Part shown: in pieces, positions 1-8,373 of the stretch
Position numbering within the stretch: position 1 is the stretch's first letter
Layout of the letters: the number at the start of each line of letters is the position of its first letter
NCBI GenBank assembly: GCA_013214025.1
Contig: JABSRN010000131.1
Span: 1-40,644 of the forward strand
Direction: 5' to 3'
From: Polyangiaceae bacterium
GTDB lineage: Bacteria; Myxococcota_A; Polyangia; Polyangiales; Polyangiaceae
Length of the DNA: 40,644 nt
Position numbers and translations under genes: made by a program
Notes under the pieces: generated by a model
What the model saw: only the letters and a program-made list of their open reading frames with translations
The model's database searches: none
What the model was told of the DNA's origin: nothing

Positions 1-1793
1 CCGACCACCCGACAACGACACGCGCTGTCTTCCACGGCTCGACAGCTTTCGCAACCATCGCCATCTTGACTGTTGCCATCATCGCAACCTTCGAAGCCTT
101 CGACGAGTCCGTTACCACACTCACCGATCACACACAGAGCGCTGCAGTCGACATCGCCATTGGCTCCCCCGTTGTCGCACTGCTCGCCGGGATCGACGAC
201 AGCGTCTCCGCACACAGGCTGCTCGCAGTTGCCTCGACACGCTCCCGGTGCATCAGAATTATCGCCATCGTCACAGCTCTCGCCATCATCCACGACTCCG
301 TCGCCACAGTACGCCAGCTGACAATCGGTCCGGCAAGCGTTGAGCGCTGCGTCACTATTGGCATCGCCGTTGTCGCATTCTTCGTCGGGGTCCATACGGC
401 CATTGCCACAGAATGGCGCCCATCCCATGTCACGCAGAGCCGCCGCCGCCATCGCCACATCGTGGGCCATATTCGGCGGAATGGTCGGCTCCATCAACAG
501 ATTGGGACGCGCGGACGGCGTCCAGTGAGATACCGAACCGCCCTGACGTAGGGGGCTCACCGTATGCAGCAACAAGCGCCCCTGCGCATCAGACCCCTGA
601 AGCCTCTGCGCGTCCGCCGCCATGGTTGCCGTCACGCCCTCCCCTGCCCGCAAGATCTCAGCATCACTCCCCGTCACGCGATACACGGGAATGCCCAACT
701 CGATGCCGGCCAGTACATCGGTCGAAAATTCCATGGGCCGCGGCGGCGTGGTCTCACGGCCACTGTCAAACAGTGCTCCCACGGCACCTGCGCGCTCGGC
801 AGCCATCGCTTGATCGCCGTAATCACAACCCACAGAGTCCGAAATCAGCAAGATCGCACCCAGCGCATCGCGCACCCCCGGACAGGCTGTCGGCGGGTCA
901 GCGATTCGCACTGGTCCCGACACAGCGCCTGAGGCAGTACGGGGCCCGATCGCGGCGTCGGCAATCCACCCTTCGAAACCAGCAAGCTCAGGGGAAAGCC
1001 TCAGCATCGGTATCCCTCGCCCCAAGTCTTTCTCTACCAGAGCCCGTACATGCTCCCCGGTCCAACTGACTCCCCCTAGATTCACCACGGATTCTCGGCG
1101 CTGAGCCAGCGTCATCTGCCCCCAGTCCAACCCCGCACTGCTGTCGAACACGTGGCTGAGAAAAGGGTTACTGCGACCGCCCAAACTTTCGCCCGTATCC
1201 AGTTGAACGAAGCTGGCGAAACCAAGGCCATGAGCCATCTCGTGGAGGAAAACGGCCACCAAATCGATCGTGATAGCGGAATGGAGGCCATCCAAACCGT
1301 AGTAGAAATCGCCGCCACTTAGACAGGTGAGCGACCCCAGGTTGCCGTTAAATTCTGCGATAATGTCCGCTGCGCCATCGTTGATTTCGCGCTCAAGAAT
1401 TCGCTCCGCCAGCGGTACCGGATACAACCACGCGGGCTCCAGCCCCGGCACATCCCAGACAAACTCGGCGGCCCCCGCTTGACCCGTCACACCTCCGAAC
1501 GCATCACAGTCGAGGGGGGCAAAACTCACGTCCACCACAACAGGCACGACACCATCCAAGGTCGCCCCCCAGATCGAGGCCGCATGCTGAACCGCTAGGA
1601 GGCGCTGCTCCCCCACGGTGGTCCCGCGGTTGCCCCCTACCGGAACCGCAGGGCTCTCATCGTTCAAACCGACACCCGGCAAGTCCGTGTTGACGATGGT
1701 CACAGGCACACTGGCCCAGCCCCAATGGGGTCCCCCGATGGTCACGGCTCCCGCCACGAAACCCGCGAGTAGTTGGCGTCGCCCCGCGTTCAT
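1..1793 (-). CDS. Secreted PA-domain zinc metalloprotease with Cys-rich repeats (partial, 3' end off window)
   Basis: The frame stays open for 597 codons from the ATG at 1793 to the left edge, so the C-terminus is missing. The N-terminus has a twin Arg followed by a hydrophobic stretch (GRRQLLAGFVAG), a possible Tat or Sec signal. A zinc-binding motif HEMAHGLGF lies at residues 184-192, and a downstream SVSHW...NLLMEP segment (about 420-436) resembles the Met-turn region of such peptidases. Residues about 290-400 look like a protease-associated (PA) domain inserted in the catalytic part. From about 462 come repeats of the CGNGxxDPxExCDxGxxN type, the DUF4215/Myxococcus Cys-rich repeats. The family is extracellular or surface attached; the substrate is unknown. 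The start overlaps the stop of the upstream lipoprotein gene (TGATG), suggesting translational coupling. Family assignment is by motif only. Confidence 0.9.
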   Translation of the reverse strand, partial: MNAGRRQLLAGFVAGAVTIGGPHWGWASVPVTIVNTDLPGVGLNDESPAVPVGGNRGTTVGEQRLLAVQHAASIWGATLDGVVPVVVDVSFAPLDCDAFGGVTGQAGAAEFVWDVPGLEPAWLYPVPLAERILEREINDGAADIIAEFNGNLGSLTCLSGGDFYYGLDGLHSAITIDLVAVFLHEMAHGLGFASFVQLDTGESLGGRSNPFLSHVFDSSAGLDWGQMTLAQRRESVVNLGGVSWTGEHVRALVEKDLGRGIPMLRLSPELAGFEGWIADAAIGPRTASGAVSGPVRIADPPTACPGVRDALGAILLISDSVGCDYGDQAMAAERAGAVGALFDSGRETTPPRPMEFSTDVLAGIELGIPVYRVTGSDAEILRAGEGVTATMAADAQRLQGSDAQGRLLLHTVSPLRQGGSVSHWTPSARPNLLMEPTIPPNMAHDVAMAAAALRDMGWAPFCGNGRMDPDEECDNGDANSDAALNACRTDCQLAYCGDGVVDDGESCDDGDNSDAPGACRGNCEQPVCGDAVVDPGEQCDNGGANGDVDCSALCVIGECGNGLVEGFEGCDDGNSQDGDGCESCRAVEDSACRCRVV

Positions 1794-2311
1794 CACTCGA
1801 CGCCACCCATGACTTCATGGTCGCTTCGCACAGCGGTCGACGAACATTCTGTACTCAAGTGGCCGACCGACGAGCGCCGAGCCACAGCGCGGTGATGTCG
1901 TTCCGAGCCGAGGCGAATGCGCCACCCCCCTCCCGGGATCTTCACTGGGGCGGACGACACTGCCGAATCAGCGCCCGACTTCTCCGCCATGTCCTCGGTT
2001 CCCCCAGGCCATGCGCTCAGAACAGGCGATGACCCCAGACCAAGCCTTGTAGCCAGGTTGGATCGGTCGAGCTTGTCGCTGCTTTTTGTTTGCTCGGCGT
2101 CTGACACATCCCCTAACGACTCGCCCTCTACGACCCGTGAAGGCGTCGTTTCACTTTTCGTCTCCGGAACACGACCACAGCTCATGAGACACACGAGCCC
2201 CGCACAGAAGCTCACCACGCAGGCCGTCGGAGAGCACTTCGGAAGCCAACGACTGACACACCGCGGCGCAATCCGGAGCGCGTATCTTGCATCAGGAGGG
2301 GGCGCTGCCAT
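1793..2311 (-). CDS. Small putative lipoprotein upstream of the metalloprotease
   Basis: A 172-residue protein not recognised as a known family. A basic N-region is followed by a hydrophobic stretch ending in LMSC (about residues 42-45), which fits a lipobox, so the mature product would be an approximately 128-residue lipoprotein rich in Ser, Glu and Arg with no clear domain. Its TGA stop shares one base with the ATG of the metalloprotease (TGATG), the strongest argument that it is real and co-transcribed. An AGGG stretch lies about 10 bases before the ATG at 2311. It could be an accessory or anchor for the protease, but nothing in the sequence shows that. A competing frame on the other strand has no such signals. 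Confidence 0.5.
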   Translation of the reverse strand: MAAPPPDARYALRIAPRCVSRWLPKCSPTACVVSFCAGLVCLMSCGRVPETKSETTPSRVVEGESLGDVSDAEQTKSSDKLDRSNLATRLGLGSSPVLSAWPGGTEDMAEKSGADSAVSSAPVKIPGGGWRIRLGSERHHRAVARRSSVGHLSTECSSTAVRSDHEVMGGVE

Positions 2312-2434
2312 CGCTCAGAACCCTACGATATTTTACACTCAGTCAACTACCCCCAAGGCGCTTCCCGGGCTATGAATTTTGCTATCGGAGGGCCGACAAT
2401 TGCGGCCCAGCCCATCGAAATAGGAGACCCCCCC

Positions 2435-3610
2435 ATGCGTGAAGCAGTCATCGTAGAAGCTCTACGAACCCCCCTTGGTCGTGGCAAAAAAGGCCGCGGC
2501 GATCTCAGCGGATTTCACCCCGCCAGCCTACTTGGCACCTTGATTGACGCAGTCAACGAGAAGTCTGGCCTAGGCCCCGAAGACGTAGAACAAGTCATCG
2601 GCGGCTGCGTAACCCAAGCCGGAGAACAAGGCGGCAACATCATCCGTCACGGCGTATTAGCCCGTAACAAAGGCTGGAGCGTCGGTGGCACCACCGTCGA
2701 TACCCAGTGCGGATCGAGCCAACAAACCAACAACATGGTGCGCGCCCTAGTGCAAGCCGGCTCCATGGATATCGGCATCGCCGCGGGGGTCGAAGTGATG
2801 AGCCGCGTGGGCCTCGGCATGAACGTGATGAACGGCCCGGGATTCATGTGGCCGGATGACTGGAAGTGGGACAGCCCCCCCGAGCAATTCACCGCCGCCC
2901 AGCGCATCGCCGACAAACGCGGCATCACCCGCAAAGACGTGGACGAGCTGGCCTATCGTTCCCAGAAGCTAGCCAAAGCAGCGAGAGACGGCGGACGATT
3001 CAAGCGAGAAATCGTGCCGATCAACGCTCCTATAGTGGACGAAGACGGCATCCCCACCGGCGACAGCAAGCTGGTCGAACAGGACCAAGGCATTCGCGAC
3101 ACCACGCTGGAGAAACTCGGCGAGCTGAACTCTGTGTTCGATGAATACATTCACACGCCGGGCAACTCGTCCCAGGTAACGGACGGTGCTGCGGCCGTGT
3201 TGTGGATGACCGTCGACAAGGCGAAGGAGCTCGGACTCAAACCCCGGGCGCGCATCCTGCAAGACGTCGTCGTTGGAGCCGATCCCTATTACCTGCTGGA
3301 CGGCCCCATCAACGCCACCGAGCGCTGCTTGCAAAAGGCGGGAATGAGCATGAGCGATCTCGACCTTTACGAGGTCAACGAAGCCTTCGCGTCAGTGGTG
3401 TTATCGTGGGTGCAAACCATGAAGGCCGACATGGACAAGCTCAATGTCAACGGCGGCGCGATCGCGCTGGGTCATCCCGTGGGCGCGACCGGCGCGCGCT
3501 TGATCATCACCGCTCTTCACGAGCTCGAGCGACAAGACAAGAACACGGCACTCATCACCATGTGTTGCGGCGCCTCGGTGGGCACCGCGACGATCATCGA
3601 ACGACTGTAG
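2435..3610 (+). CDS. Thiolase (acetyl-CoA acyltransferase family)
   Basis: A 391-residue thiolase, which makes or cleaves beta-ketoacyl-CoA. The nucleophilic Cys92 sits in DTQCGSSQQ, the catalytic His347 in ALGHPVGATG, and the C-terminal Cys377 in MCCGASVG where most thiolases have CIGGG; the second Cys and the loss of the Gly triplet are unusual. The VNEAFA motif is present. An open frame extends 21 codons upstream, but the ATG at 2435 matches the family's usual N-terminus and follows a GGAGA ribosome site. Substrate range is not readable; the sequence is more like long-chain or steroid-type thiolases than PhbA. It is divergent from the lipoprotein and protease genes and followed by inverted repeats. 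Confidence 0.92.
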   Translation: MREAVIVEALRTPLGRGKKGRGDLSGFHPASLLGTLIDAVNEKSGLGPEDVEQVIGGCVTQAGEQGGNIIRHGVLARNKGWSVGGTTVDTQCGSSQQTNNMVRALVQAGSMDIGIAAGVEVMSRVGLGMNVMNGPGFMWPDDWKWDSPPEQFTAAQRIADKRGITRKDVDELAYRSQKLAKAARDGGRFKREIVPINAPIVDEDGIPTGDSKLVEQDQGIRDTTLEKLGELNSVFDEYIHTPGNSSQVTDGAAAVLWMTVDKAKELGLKPRARILQDVVVGADPYYLLDGPINATERCLQKAGMSMSDLDLYEVNEAFASVVLSWVQTMKADMDKLNVNGGAIALGHPVGATGARLIITALHELERQDKNTALITMCCGASVGTATIIERL

Positions 3611-3655
3611 TTCGCTCGACGCCAACCGAACACGCTGGCCGAGCGCAGACCCGAG

Positions 3656-3681
3656 CCCGCCCCGATGAGGGGGGGGGCGGG
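3656..3681. terminator. GC-rich hairpin after the thiolase gene
   Basis: CCCGCCCC (3656-3663) and GGGGCGGG (3674-3681) form a perfect 8-bp stem around a short loop, 45 bases after the thiolase stop. No T-tract follows, so intrinsic termination is uncertain. A run of nine G (3669-3677) lies in it. Confidence 0.4.
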
Positions 3682-3717
3682 TGTCGCGATCGCCGCCAAT
3701 TAGAAGAGAGCCAGCAC

Positions 3718-3743
3718 CGAATCTTTCGGCGCCGTAAGATTCG
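3718..3743. repeat. Inverted repeat CGAATCTT / AAGATTCG between convergent genes
   Basis: A perfect 8-bp inverted repeat (3718-3725 and 3736-3743) encloses the self-complementary CGGCGCCG, giving one long hairpin. It lies in the 302-base gap between the thiolase and the aldehyde dehydrogenase, which has no convincing gene. It may end transcription from either side. Confidence 0.5.
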
Positions 3744-3830
3744 ATGAGAACGATATCGCGCGGCGCTCGCTGAGCAGGAGCAAGCCATCGCCGAAGCCGC
3801 GCGTCCGAAACTGCGTGTTCAACACCGCGC

Positions 3831-3849
3831 GCCAGCTCAGAGAGCTGGC
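3831..3849. terminator. Perfect 8-bp hairpin downstream of the aldehyde dehydrogenase gene
   Basis: GCCAGCTC (3831-3838), loop AGA, then GAGCTGGC (3842-3849). It lies about 65 bases beyond the stop of the minus-strand aldehyde dehydrogenase gene. No U-run follows on either strand, so it is a candidate only. Confidence 0.4.
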
Positions 3850-3912
3850 GACGATTCAGAAAGCCGCGCCGAGGCTGCTCAGCAAGCCGCCCCGAAAGGC
3901 CACCGCCTTGCT

Positions 3913-5334
3913 TCACACAAAGCGACGAATGATTTTCTCTTTGGTCGGCGTGTACGGCGGATACGCGATCGGCGGGTCCATCATCGTGGGTTTGTTCAAC
4001 ACGCCGCGACGATGGGTGAACGTGTCGAAGCTGTGTTTGCCGTGATAGGCGCCCACACCGGAGGGGCCCAAACCGCCAAAGGGCAGCTCGGGAATCGCCA
4101 AGTGCATGAGCACCTGATTGACAGCAGCGCCGCCAGAACGAGTCGAATCGAGAACACTTTGCGCCGTGCTGGAGTCACCGGCAAAGACGTACAGGGCGAG
4201 AGGTTCCGGGCGATCATTCACGATGCGAACGGCCTCATTCATGTCGGCAACTTTGATGACCGCTAGAATGGGAGCGAAAATTTCTTCGTTCATGACGGGC
4301 GATGCCAAGTCCACGTCCACCAGGACGGTCGGCGCGATGTAACAGTCCGCCTCATCGACTTGCCCACCGATGGCGACCGTCTGCCCCTCCAGTAGTTTCG
4401 CCACGCGCGCGTGGTGACGCTCGTTGATGATGCGCCCAAGATCCGGGCTTTTCTGTGCGTCGTCCCCGTAGAACTCCAGGATCGTCTTCTTCAGCTGTTC
4501 GACGAAGCGTTCGTGAATGTCTTCGTGCACCAGAGCGTAGTCCGGCGCGACACAGCTCTGGCCAGCATTGTAACACTTGCCCCAGATAATACGCCGCGCA
4601 CTGACTTCCAGGTTCGCGCTCTTGTCGACGATCACTGGACTCTTGCCACCCAGCTCGAGGGTCACCGGCGTGAGGTGTTCGGCTGCCGCGCGCATCACCA
4701 CCTTGCCCACGCTCGTGCTGCCGGTAAAAAAGACATAGTCCAGGCGCTGCTCTAACAAGGCCGTGGTTTCGGGAACTCCCCCTTCGACTACCTTGATGCA
4801 GTCGGTATCGAGGTACTCCGCAAAGAGCCGCGCCATGAGGGCAGAAGTCGCCGGGGCGAGCTCACTCGGCTTAATGATGACGACATTGCCCGCAGCGATA
4901 GCTCCCACCAAGGGGCTCATGGCTAACTGAAAGGGATAGTTCCAAGGCGCGATGATGAGCACAACGCCTCGGGGCTCCTGACGGACGCGAGCGCTGGCGG
5001 GTTGCAGCAACACCGGCGTCGAAACCTTTTGCGGCTTCATCCAGCCGGCGAGATGTTTCTTGATGTATTCGATGTCCGAACCAACAATCGCCACCTCCGC
5101 CGCAAACGCTTCCAGCGCCGGCTTGCCAAGATCGGCATGAAGCGCATCGCAGATCTCTGTCTCCCGTTCGGTGATGAGCCGGCTGAGCGCGTCGAGTTGT
5201 TGACGACGCCAGCTGAGGGGGCGGCTCCGACCGCCTTCAAAGGTCTGACGGGAGGCGTCGACCAAGGCTGGGATTTCGTCGATAGCCGTCGTGGGGTTGG
5301 AAACGGGCTCGGGGGAAGTAGCGGTCTGAGTCAT
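3913..5334 (-). CDS. ALDH3-type aldehyde dehydrogenase (fatty or coniferyl aldehyde)
   Basis: A 473-residue NAD(P)-dependent aldehyde dehydrogenase that oxidises aldehydes to acids. Family motifs are complete: APWNYPFQL (Asn132), FTGSTSVGK in the cofactor-binding fold, LELGGKSP with the general base Glu227, GQSCVAPDY with catalytic Cys261, and EEIFAPIL. The Cys context GQSCVAPDY and the length fit the class 3 subfamily that acts on fatty or coniferyl aldehydes. I chose the ATG at 5334; an in-frame GTG at 5364 would add ten residues, and neither has a clear ribosome site. A 16-bp palindrome at 5372-5387 lies just upstream, so control by a TetR-type repressor is likely. Its convergent neighbour is a thiolase, consistent with a lipid-degradation theme. 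Confidence 0.93.
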   Translation of the reverse strand: MTQTATSPEPVSNPTTAIDEIPALVDASRQTFEGGRSRPLSWRRQQLDALSRLITERETEICDALHADLGKPALEAFAAEVAIVGSDIEYIKKHLAGWMKPQKVSTPVLLQPASARVRQEPRGVVLIIAPWNYPFQLAMSPLVGAIAAGNVVIIKPSELAPATSALMARLFAEYLDTDCIKVVEGGVPETTALLEQRLDYVFFTGSTSVGKVVMRAAAEHLTPVTLELGGKSPVIVDKSANLEVSARRIIWGKCYNAGQSCVAPDYALVHEDIHERFVEQLKKTILEFYGDDAQKSPDLGRIINERHHARVAKLLEGQTVAIGGQVDEADCYIAPTVLVDVDLASPVMNEEIFAPILAVIKVADMNEAVRIVNDRPEPLALYVFAGDSSTAQSVLDSTRSGGAAVNQVLMHLAIPELPFGGLGPSGVGAYHGKHSFDTFTHRRGVLNKPTMMDPPIAYPPYTPTKEKIIRRFV

Positions 5335-5371
5335 AATTTTAGCTGGGACTTTCACACTGGGCACCAGAACT

Positions 5372-5387
5372 AAACGAACGTTCGTTT
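5372..5387. promoter_or_regulatory. 16-bp perfect palindrome, probable TetR-type operator of the aldehyde dehydrogenase gene
   Basis: AAACGAACGTTCGTTT is a perfect palindrome, 37 bases upstream of the chosen ATG of the aldehyde dehydrogenase gene. Palindromes with a GAACGTTC core are typical of TetR-family operators. No regulator gene is next to it; the only TetR gene in the window is about 34 kb away and is better matched to a different palindrome. Confidence 0.6.
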
Positions 5388-5534
5388 TTTACGGCACGAA
5401 GGTCAAGAACATATTGTCTGCTCGTAAACTTTGAATATAACGCCAACAAAAACTACATCTCTGACCCTGAGTCAGCAAACTGACTACGCGGCGACAGCCA
5501 GGCATACCCGTACCCAGCCCAACAAGCCCCCTAC

Positions 5535-5550
5535 GCAGCAGCAGCAGCAG
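5535..5550 (+). repeat. Short CAG trinucleotide run
   Basis: Five CAG units in the non-coding stretch between the pseudokinase and aldehyde dehydrogenase genes. Apart from this and the operator palindrome, the 254-base gap 5335-5588 shows nothing clear. Confidence 0.5.
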
Positions 5551-5588
5551 ACTGGTCAGCTTGTGCGCTATGTCTCCGCCCCGGGCCC

Positions 5589-7040
5589 CTAGCGGGACGT
5601 GTACCACCACAGAACCACCACGCCGACGACGCCGAGTAGCAGTATCCATTTCAGCACGCCGCCGGACTCCTCTTCGTCCAACAACGCACTGAGATCGTCC
5701 GGCATGGGTAGGGATGCGGGGGGCGTACTCGACATGCCGCGCGATGGGGAAGGTTCGCTGAACGAGATGGGCGCCGACGACTCCACGCCCGGCTCGTCCA
5801 GAGTATCCAGCAGAAGTCCCCCCTCGCGACTCGTGCTTTTGGCCTTCGGCAGCCCGGCATCGAGCGAACTCGGCGGCGAACTCGAAAGCGGAGCGTGGTC
5901 GAAATCACGCCCCTCAGAATCAACAATCTGGATCGACCGACGAGTGGTGGGCGCCGGTTCGGAGTCTGGGGCTGATGGGGGTTCGGGGTTCGGAGAAAAG
6001 TCAGAAAAATGGGCGGCAGGAGGCGCACCAATGTTGAGCGTGCCGGAGCGCAATGACATCGCCGGGGCAGACTCGGGACCGCCGCTGTCGGCGAACTGCA
6101 GCAACTGATCGCCTGCTGGATTCAACGCTTCCGGGAAGGCGGAGTTCTCGATATCCGCGATGGTATTTTCCCGTTCGAGCAGCGCTTCCCGCGCGTGCTC
6201 TCGAATAAAGTCACCCACGTCGCCTGCGTCCGCCACCATGCCGGAAGCGCGGACCGCTGCCGACATCTGGGTTGCGCTGTGGTACCTGCCCTTCAGATTC
6301 ACGCACAGGGCGCGGACCAATACCTCCGCCAAAGAATCCGGGATCGTCGGATTTTGACTCATAGGATCCCGGAGGCGGTTCGGGTTCTCATTCGCGAAGC
6401 CGCCACAGGCCAGCTCCCACAGGATGCCACCGACGGAGTACACATCCCCGGATGCCGAGGGCCCGCTGTGAAAGCGTTCGGGGGCTGAGAATACGGCGAG
6501 GCTCTGATGGCCGTCATAGGTCCACTGCACCGAAGATACGCCTAGATTGAGCAGCTTGGCGGCTCCGTCCGAACCCACCACGACGTTATCCGGGGACAAA
6601 CAACCGTGCGCCAGGAACAGGGGCTGCCCAGCGTGATGGGCGTTGGTCGCGGCTTGCAGCCCCGCCAAGATGTCGCACACAATGGCTCGACAAATACTTA
6701 GCGGGATGCCCGTCAATTTTCGCCGCACCGATCGGACCACACGCGACAGAGCCTCGCCTTCGACGTACTCGGAGACCCACATCAGATCGTCGTTGGTCTG
6801 AACAAAATCGATGAAGCGAACGAGATTGCGATGCTCGAAAGCCCCGACATGGTTTGCCACCTCCCGCAGTGAGATCGCGAAGCTGGGATCCGCGCGCAAA
6901 CCGTCGTCGAAGCTCTTGCCCACGACAATCCGTGACGCCCCCATCAGATTACGGCGACGACCGATGTACGTCGTCGATCGCTTCCCGGTCGAGATCGAAC
7001 CGTGAAGTTCGTAACCTGCGACGTTTCGGAACTCAGACAT
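5589..7040 (-). CDS. Tail-anchored Ser/Thr pseudokinase
   Basis: A 483-residue protein with a protein-kinase fold at about residues 10-275. Kinase landmarks: VVGK (Lys42), Glu60 in the alpha-C region, SAPERF (APE 186-188) and DVYSVGGILWEL (199-210). The catalytic HRD is replaced by HGC (145-147) and the metal-binding DFG by NLG (165-167), so both essential Asp residues are missing; phosphotransfer is unlikely. About 185 residues of low-complexity Ser/Pro/Glu linker follow, then one C-terminal membrane segment (about 462-480, WILLLGVVGVVVLWWY) ending in TSR. This predicts a tail-anchored protein with its pseudokinase in the cytoplasm. The likely role is scaffold or allosteric partner of an active kinase; the partner is unknown. 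Divergent from the alpha/beta hydrolase gene. Confidence 0.85.
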   Translation of the reverse strand: MSEFRNVAGYELHGSISTGKRSTTYIGRRRNLMGASRIVVGKSFDDGLRADPSFAISLREVANHVGAFEHRNLVRFIDFVQTNDDLMWVSEYVEGEALSRVVRSVRRKLTGIPLSICRAIVCDILAGLQAATNAHHAGQPLFLAHGCLSPDNVVVGSDGAAKLLNLGVSSVQWTYDGHQSLAVFSAPERFHSGPSASGDVYSVGGILWELACGGFANENPNRLRDPMSQNPTIPDSLAEVLVRALCVNLKGRYHSATQMSAAVRASGMVADAGDVGDFIREHAREALLERENTIADIENSAFPEALNPAGDQLLQFADSGGPESAPAMSLRSGTLNIGAPPAAHFSDFSPNPEPPSAPDSEPAPTTRRSIQIVDSEGRDFDHAPLSSSPPSSLDAGLPKAKSTSREGGLLLDTLDEPGVESSAPISFSEPSPSRGMSSTPPASLPMPDDLSALLDEEESGGVLKWILLLGVVGVVVLWWYTSR

Positions 7041-7135
7041 GGGGGGACGCGCTAGTGACTAGTTTACACGACGAGCCGGGGGCACAACGGCCTCACTTTT
7101 TCAGACCGTGCCGAATAATCGACAAGTGTTCCCAA

Positions 7136-7164
7136 GACTTACGGAAGACTTACGGAAGTCTTCC
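7136..7164. repeat. Tandem 11-bp repeat overlapping a 9-bp hairpin in a divergent promoter region
   Basis: GACTTACGGAA occurs twice in tandem (7136-7146, 7147-7157). GGAAGACTT (7143-7151) pairs with AAGTCTTCC (7156-7164) around the loop ACGG. It sits in the 307-base gap between the divergent pseudokinase and hydrolase genes, which holds no gene, and could be a regulator site. Nothing else stands out in the gap. Confidence 0.5.
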
Positions 7165-7347
7165 ACAAGCAGAGAACAGGGCAGCCGGCGGAACTCGGCC
7201 CGGGGGCGCATCATAGCGAGGCCGCGCCGGTCACCCCATCACTGGCCCGCCAGCGCAATAATCCGCAGACAGCGTTCGGCAGACCCCGCGGCGGCCCTAT
7301 CTGCCCGCCGAGTGGCGACGGCCGCCTGCCCCCACTAGAACCTCTGG

Positions 7348-8223
7348 GTGTCGCGCTTCGCCCCCCCCCCGCAATCGCAAAAGCTCCGTCTGCCCACTGG
7401 GATCGACTGCCACTACCTCGAATGGGCCTCAACCAACCCAGGGCCACCAGTTTTGATGATTCACGGGTTCTTGGAACATGCTTGGGGTTTTGCCGGCGTC
7501 GTGGACGGCGAGCTCGCCGAGCGCCATCACGTCGTGGCACCCGACGCCCGCGGGCATGGCGACTCCTCCCACGTCGGCCCCGGCGCCACCTACCACCCGA
7601 TGGACTTCGTCGCCGATATTGCGGGCCTCGTCGATCACCTCGACTGTGACACCGTCAGTTTGGTCGCGCACTCCCGCGGAGGCATCGCGGCTGCCGCCTT
7701 CGCCGGTGCCTTCCCGGAAAAGGTACGCCGGCTGGTACTCATTGAAGGTCTCGGACCACCCCACGATACAACGCCTACGCCCGAACGCGTCTCCGCCTGG
7801 ATCGCCCGCTCGGCAGTGCTACGCGCCAAGCCTCAATCTCAATTTGCCTCCCTGGAAGACGCCGCACGCAAATGGTGCGAGCGCGACTCCGAGCTCCAGT
7901 ACGATCTGGCACTAGAGCTCGCGAACAGCGGCACACGACGTCTGGACGACGGTCGCTACCAACTCAAGCACGACCCACTCCTGCAGGCACCCGAGGCAGA
8001 CCCTTTCACCATCGACTTCATGGAAGGCTTTTGGCGGCGAATCACAGCCCAGGTCCTGTACGTGAGCGGTGACCGCTCCTGGTACAACGCCGTGGACAGC
8101 ATGAGCCGACGACAAGCCGCCTTCCGCGATCTGCGGACGGTCGAAATAGCTGACTGCGGCCACATGCCCCACCGGGACAAACCCCAGCTATTGCAGCCGA
8201 TATTGTTGGACTTTTTGAGCTGA
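7348..8223 (+). CDS. Alpha/beta-fold hydrolase
   Basis: A 291-residue alpha/beta hydrolase. The oxyanion-hole motif HGFLEH follows strand 3, PDARGHGDS is the usual turn, the nucleophile Ser is in AHSRGG, the acid Asp is probably in SGDRSWY, and the catalytic His is in DCGHMPHRD. The fold covers the whole protein; no signal peptide, so cytoplasmic. Substrate unknown; ester, lactone or epoxide hydrolysis are all possible. The start is a GTG at 7348 with no strong ribosome site. A run of ten C at 7361-7370 falls in codons 5-8, so the N-terminal frame is vulnerable to slippage or sequence error. It is 150 bases before the second thiolase gene in the same direction, and may be co-transcribed. Confidence 0.85.
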   Translation: MSRFAPPPQSQKLRLPTGIDCHYLEWASTNPGPPVLMIHGFLEHAWGFAGVVDGELAERHHVVAPDARGHGDSSHVGPGATYHPMDFVADIAGLVDHLDCDTVSLVAHSRGGIAAAAFAGAFPEKVRRLVLIEGLGPPHDTTPTPERVSAWIARSAVLRAKPQSQFASLEDAARKWCERDSELQYDLALELANSGTRRLDDGRYQLKHDPLLQAPEADPFTIDFMEGFWRRITAQVLYVSGDRSWYNAVDSMSRRQAAFRDLRTVEIADCGHMPHRDKPQLLQPILLDFLS

Positions 8224-8373
8224 GATCGCCCTCCCGATCTCGCCATGTCCCGAACGCCATGATACGAGCAAGCGCGGATCCGCAGCCCAGGTGTCCCGCC
8301 TTGGCACGCCCCCCTTGCGGGCAAGCGCCACGGATTCCAGGATTAACTCATCGCCCCTGAGGACATCGAAACC

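Noticed and set aside
1917-2375. Plus-strand open frame of 152 codons
   Set aside because: It is opposite the lipoprotein gene, which has a lipobox and an overlapping junction with the protease; this frame has no domain or ribosome site.
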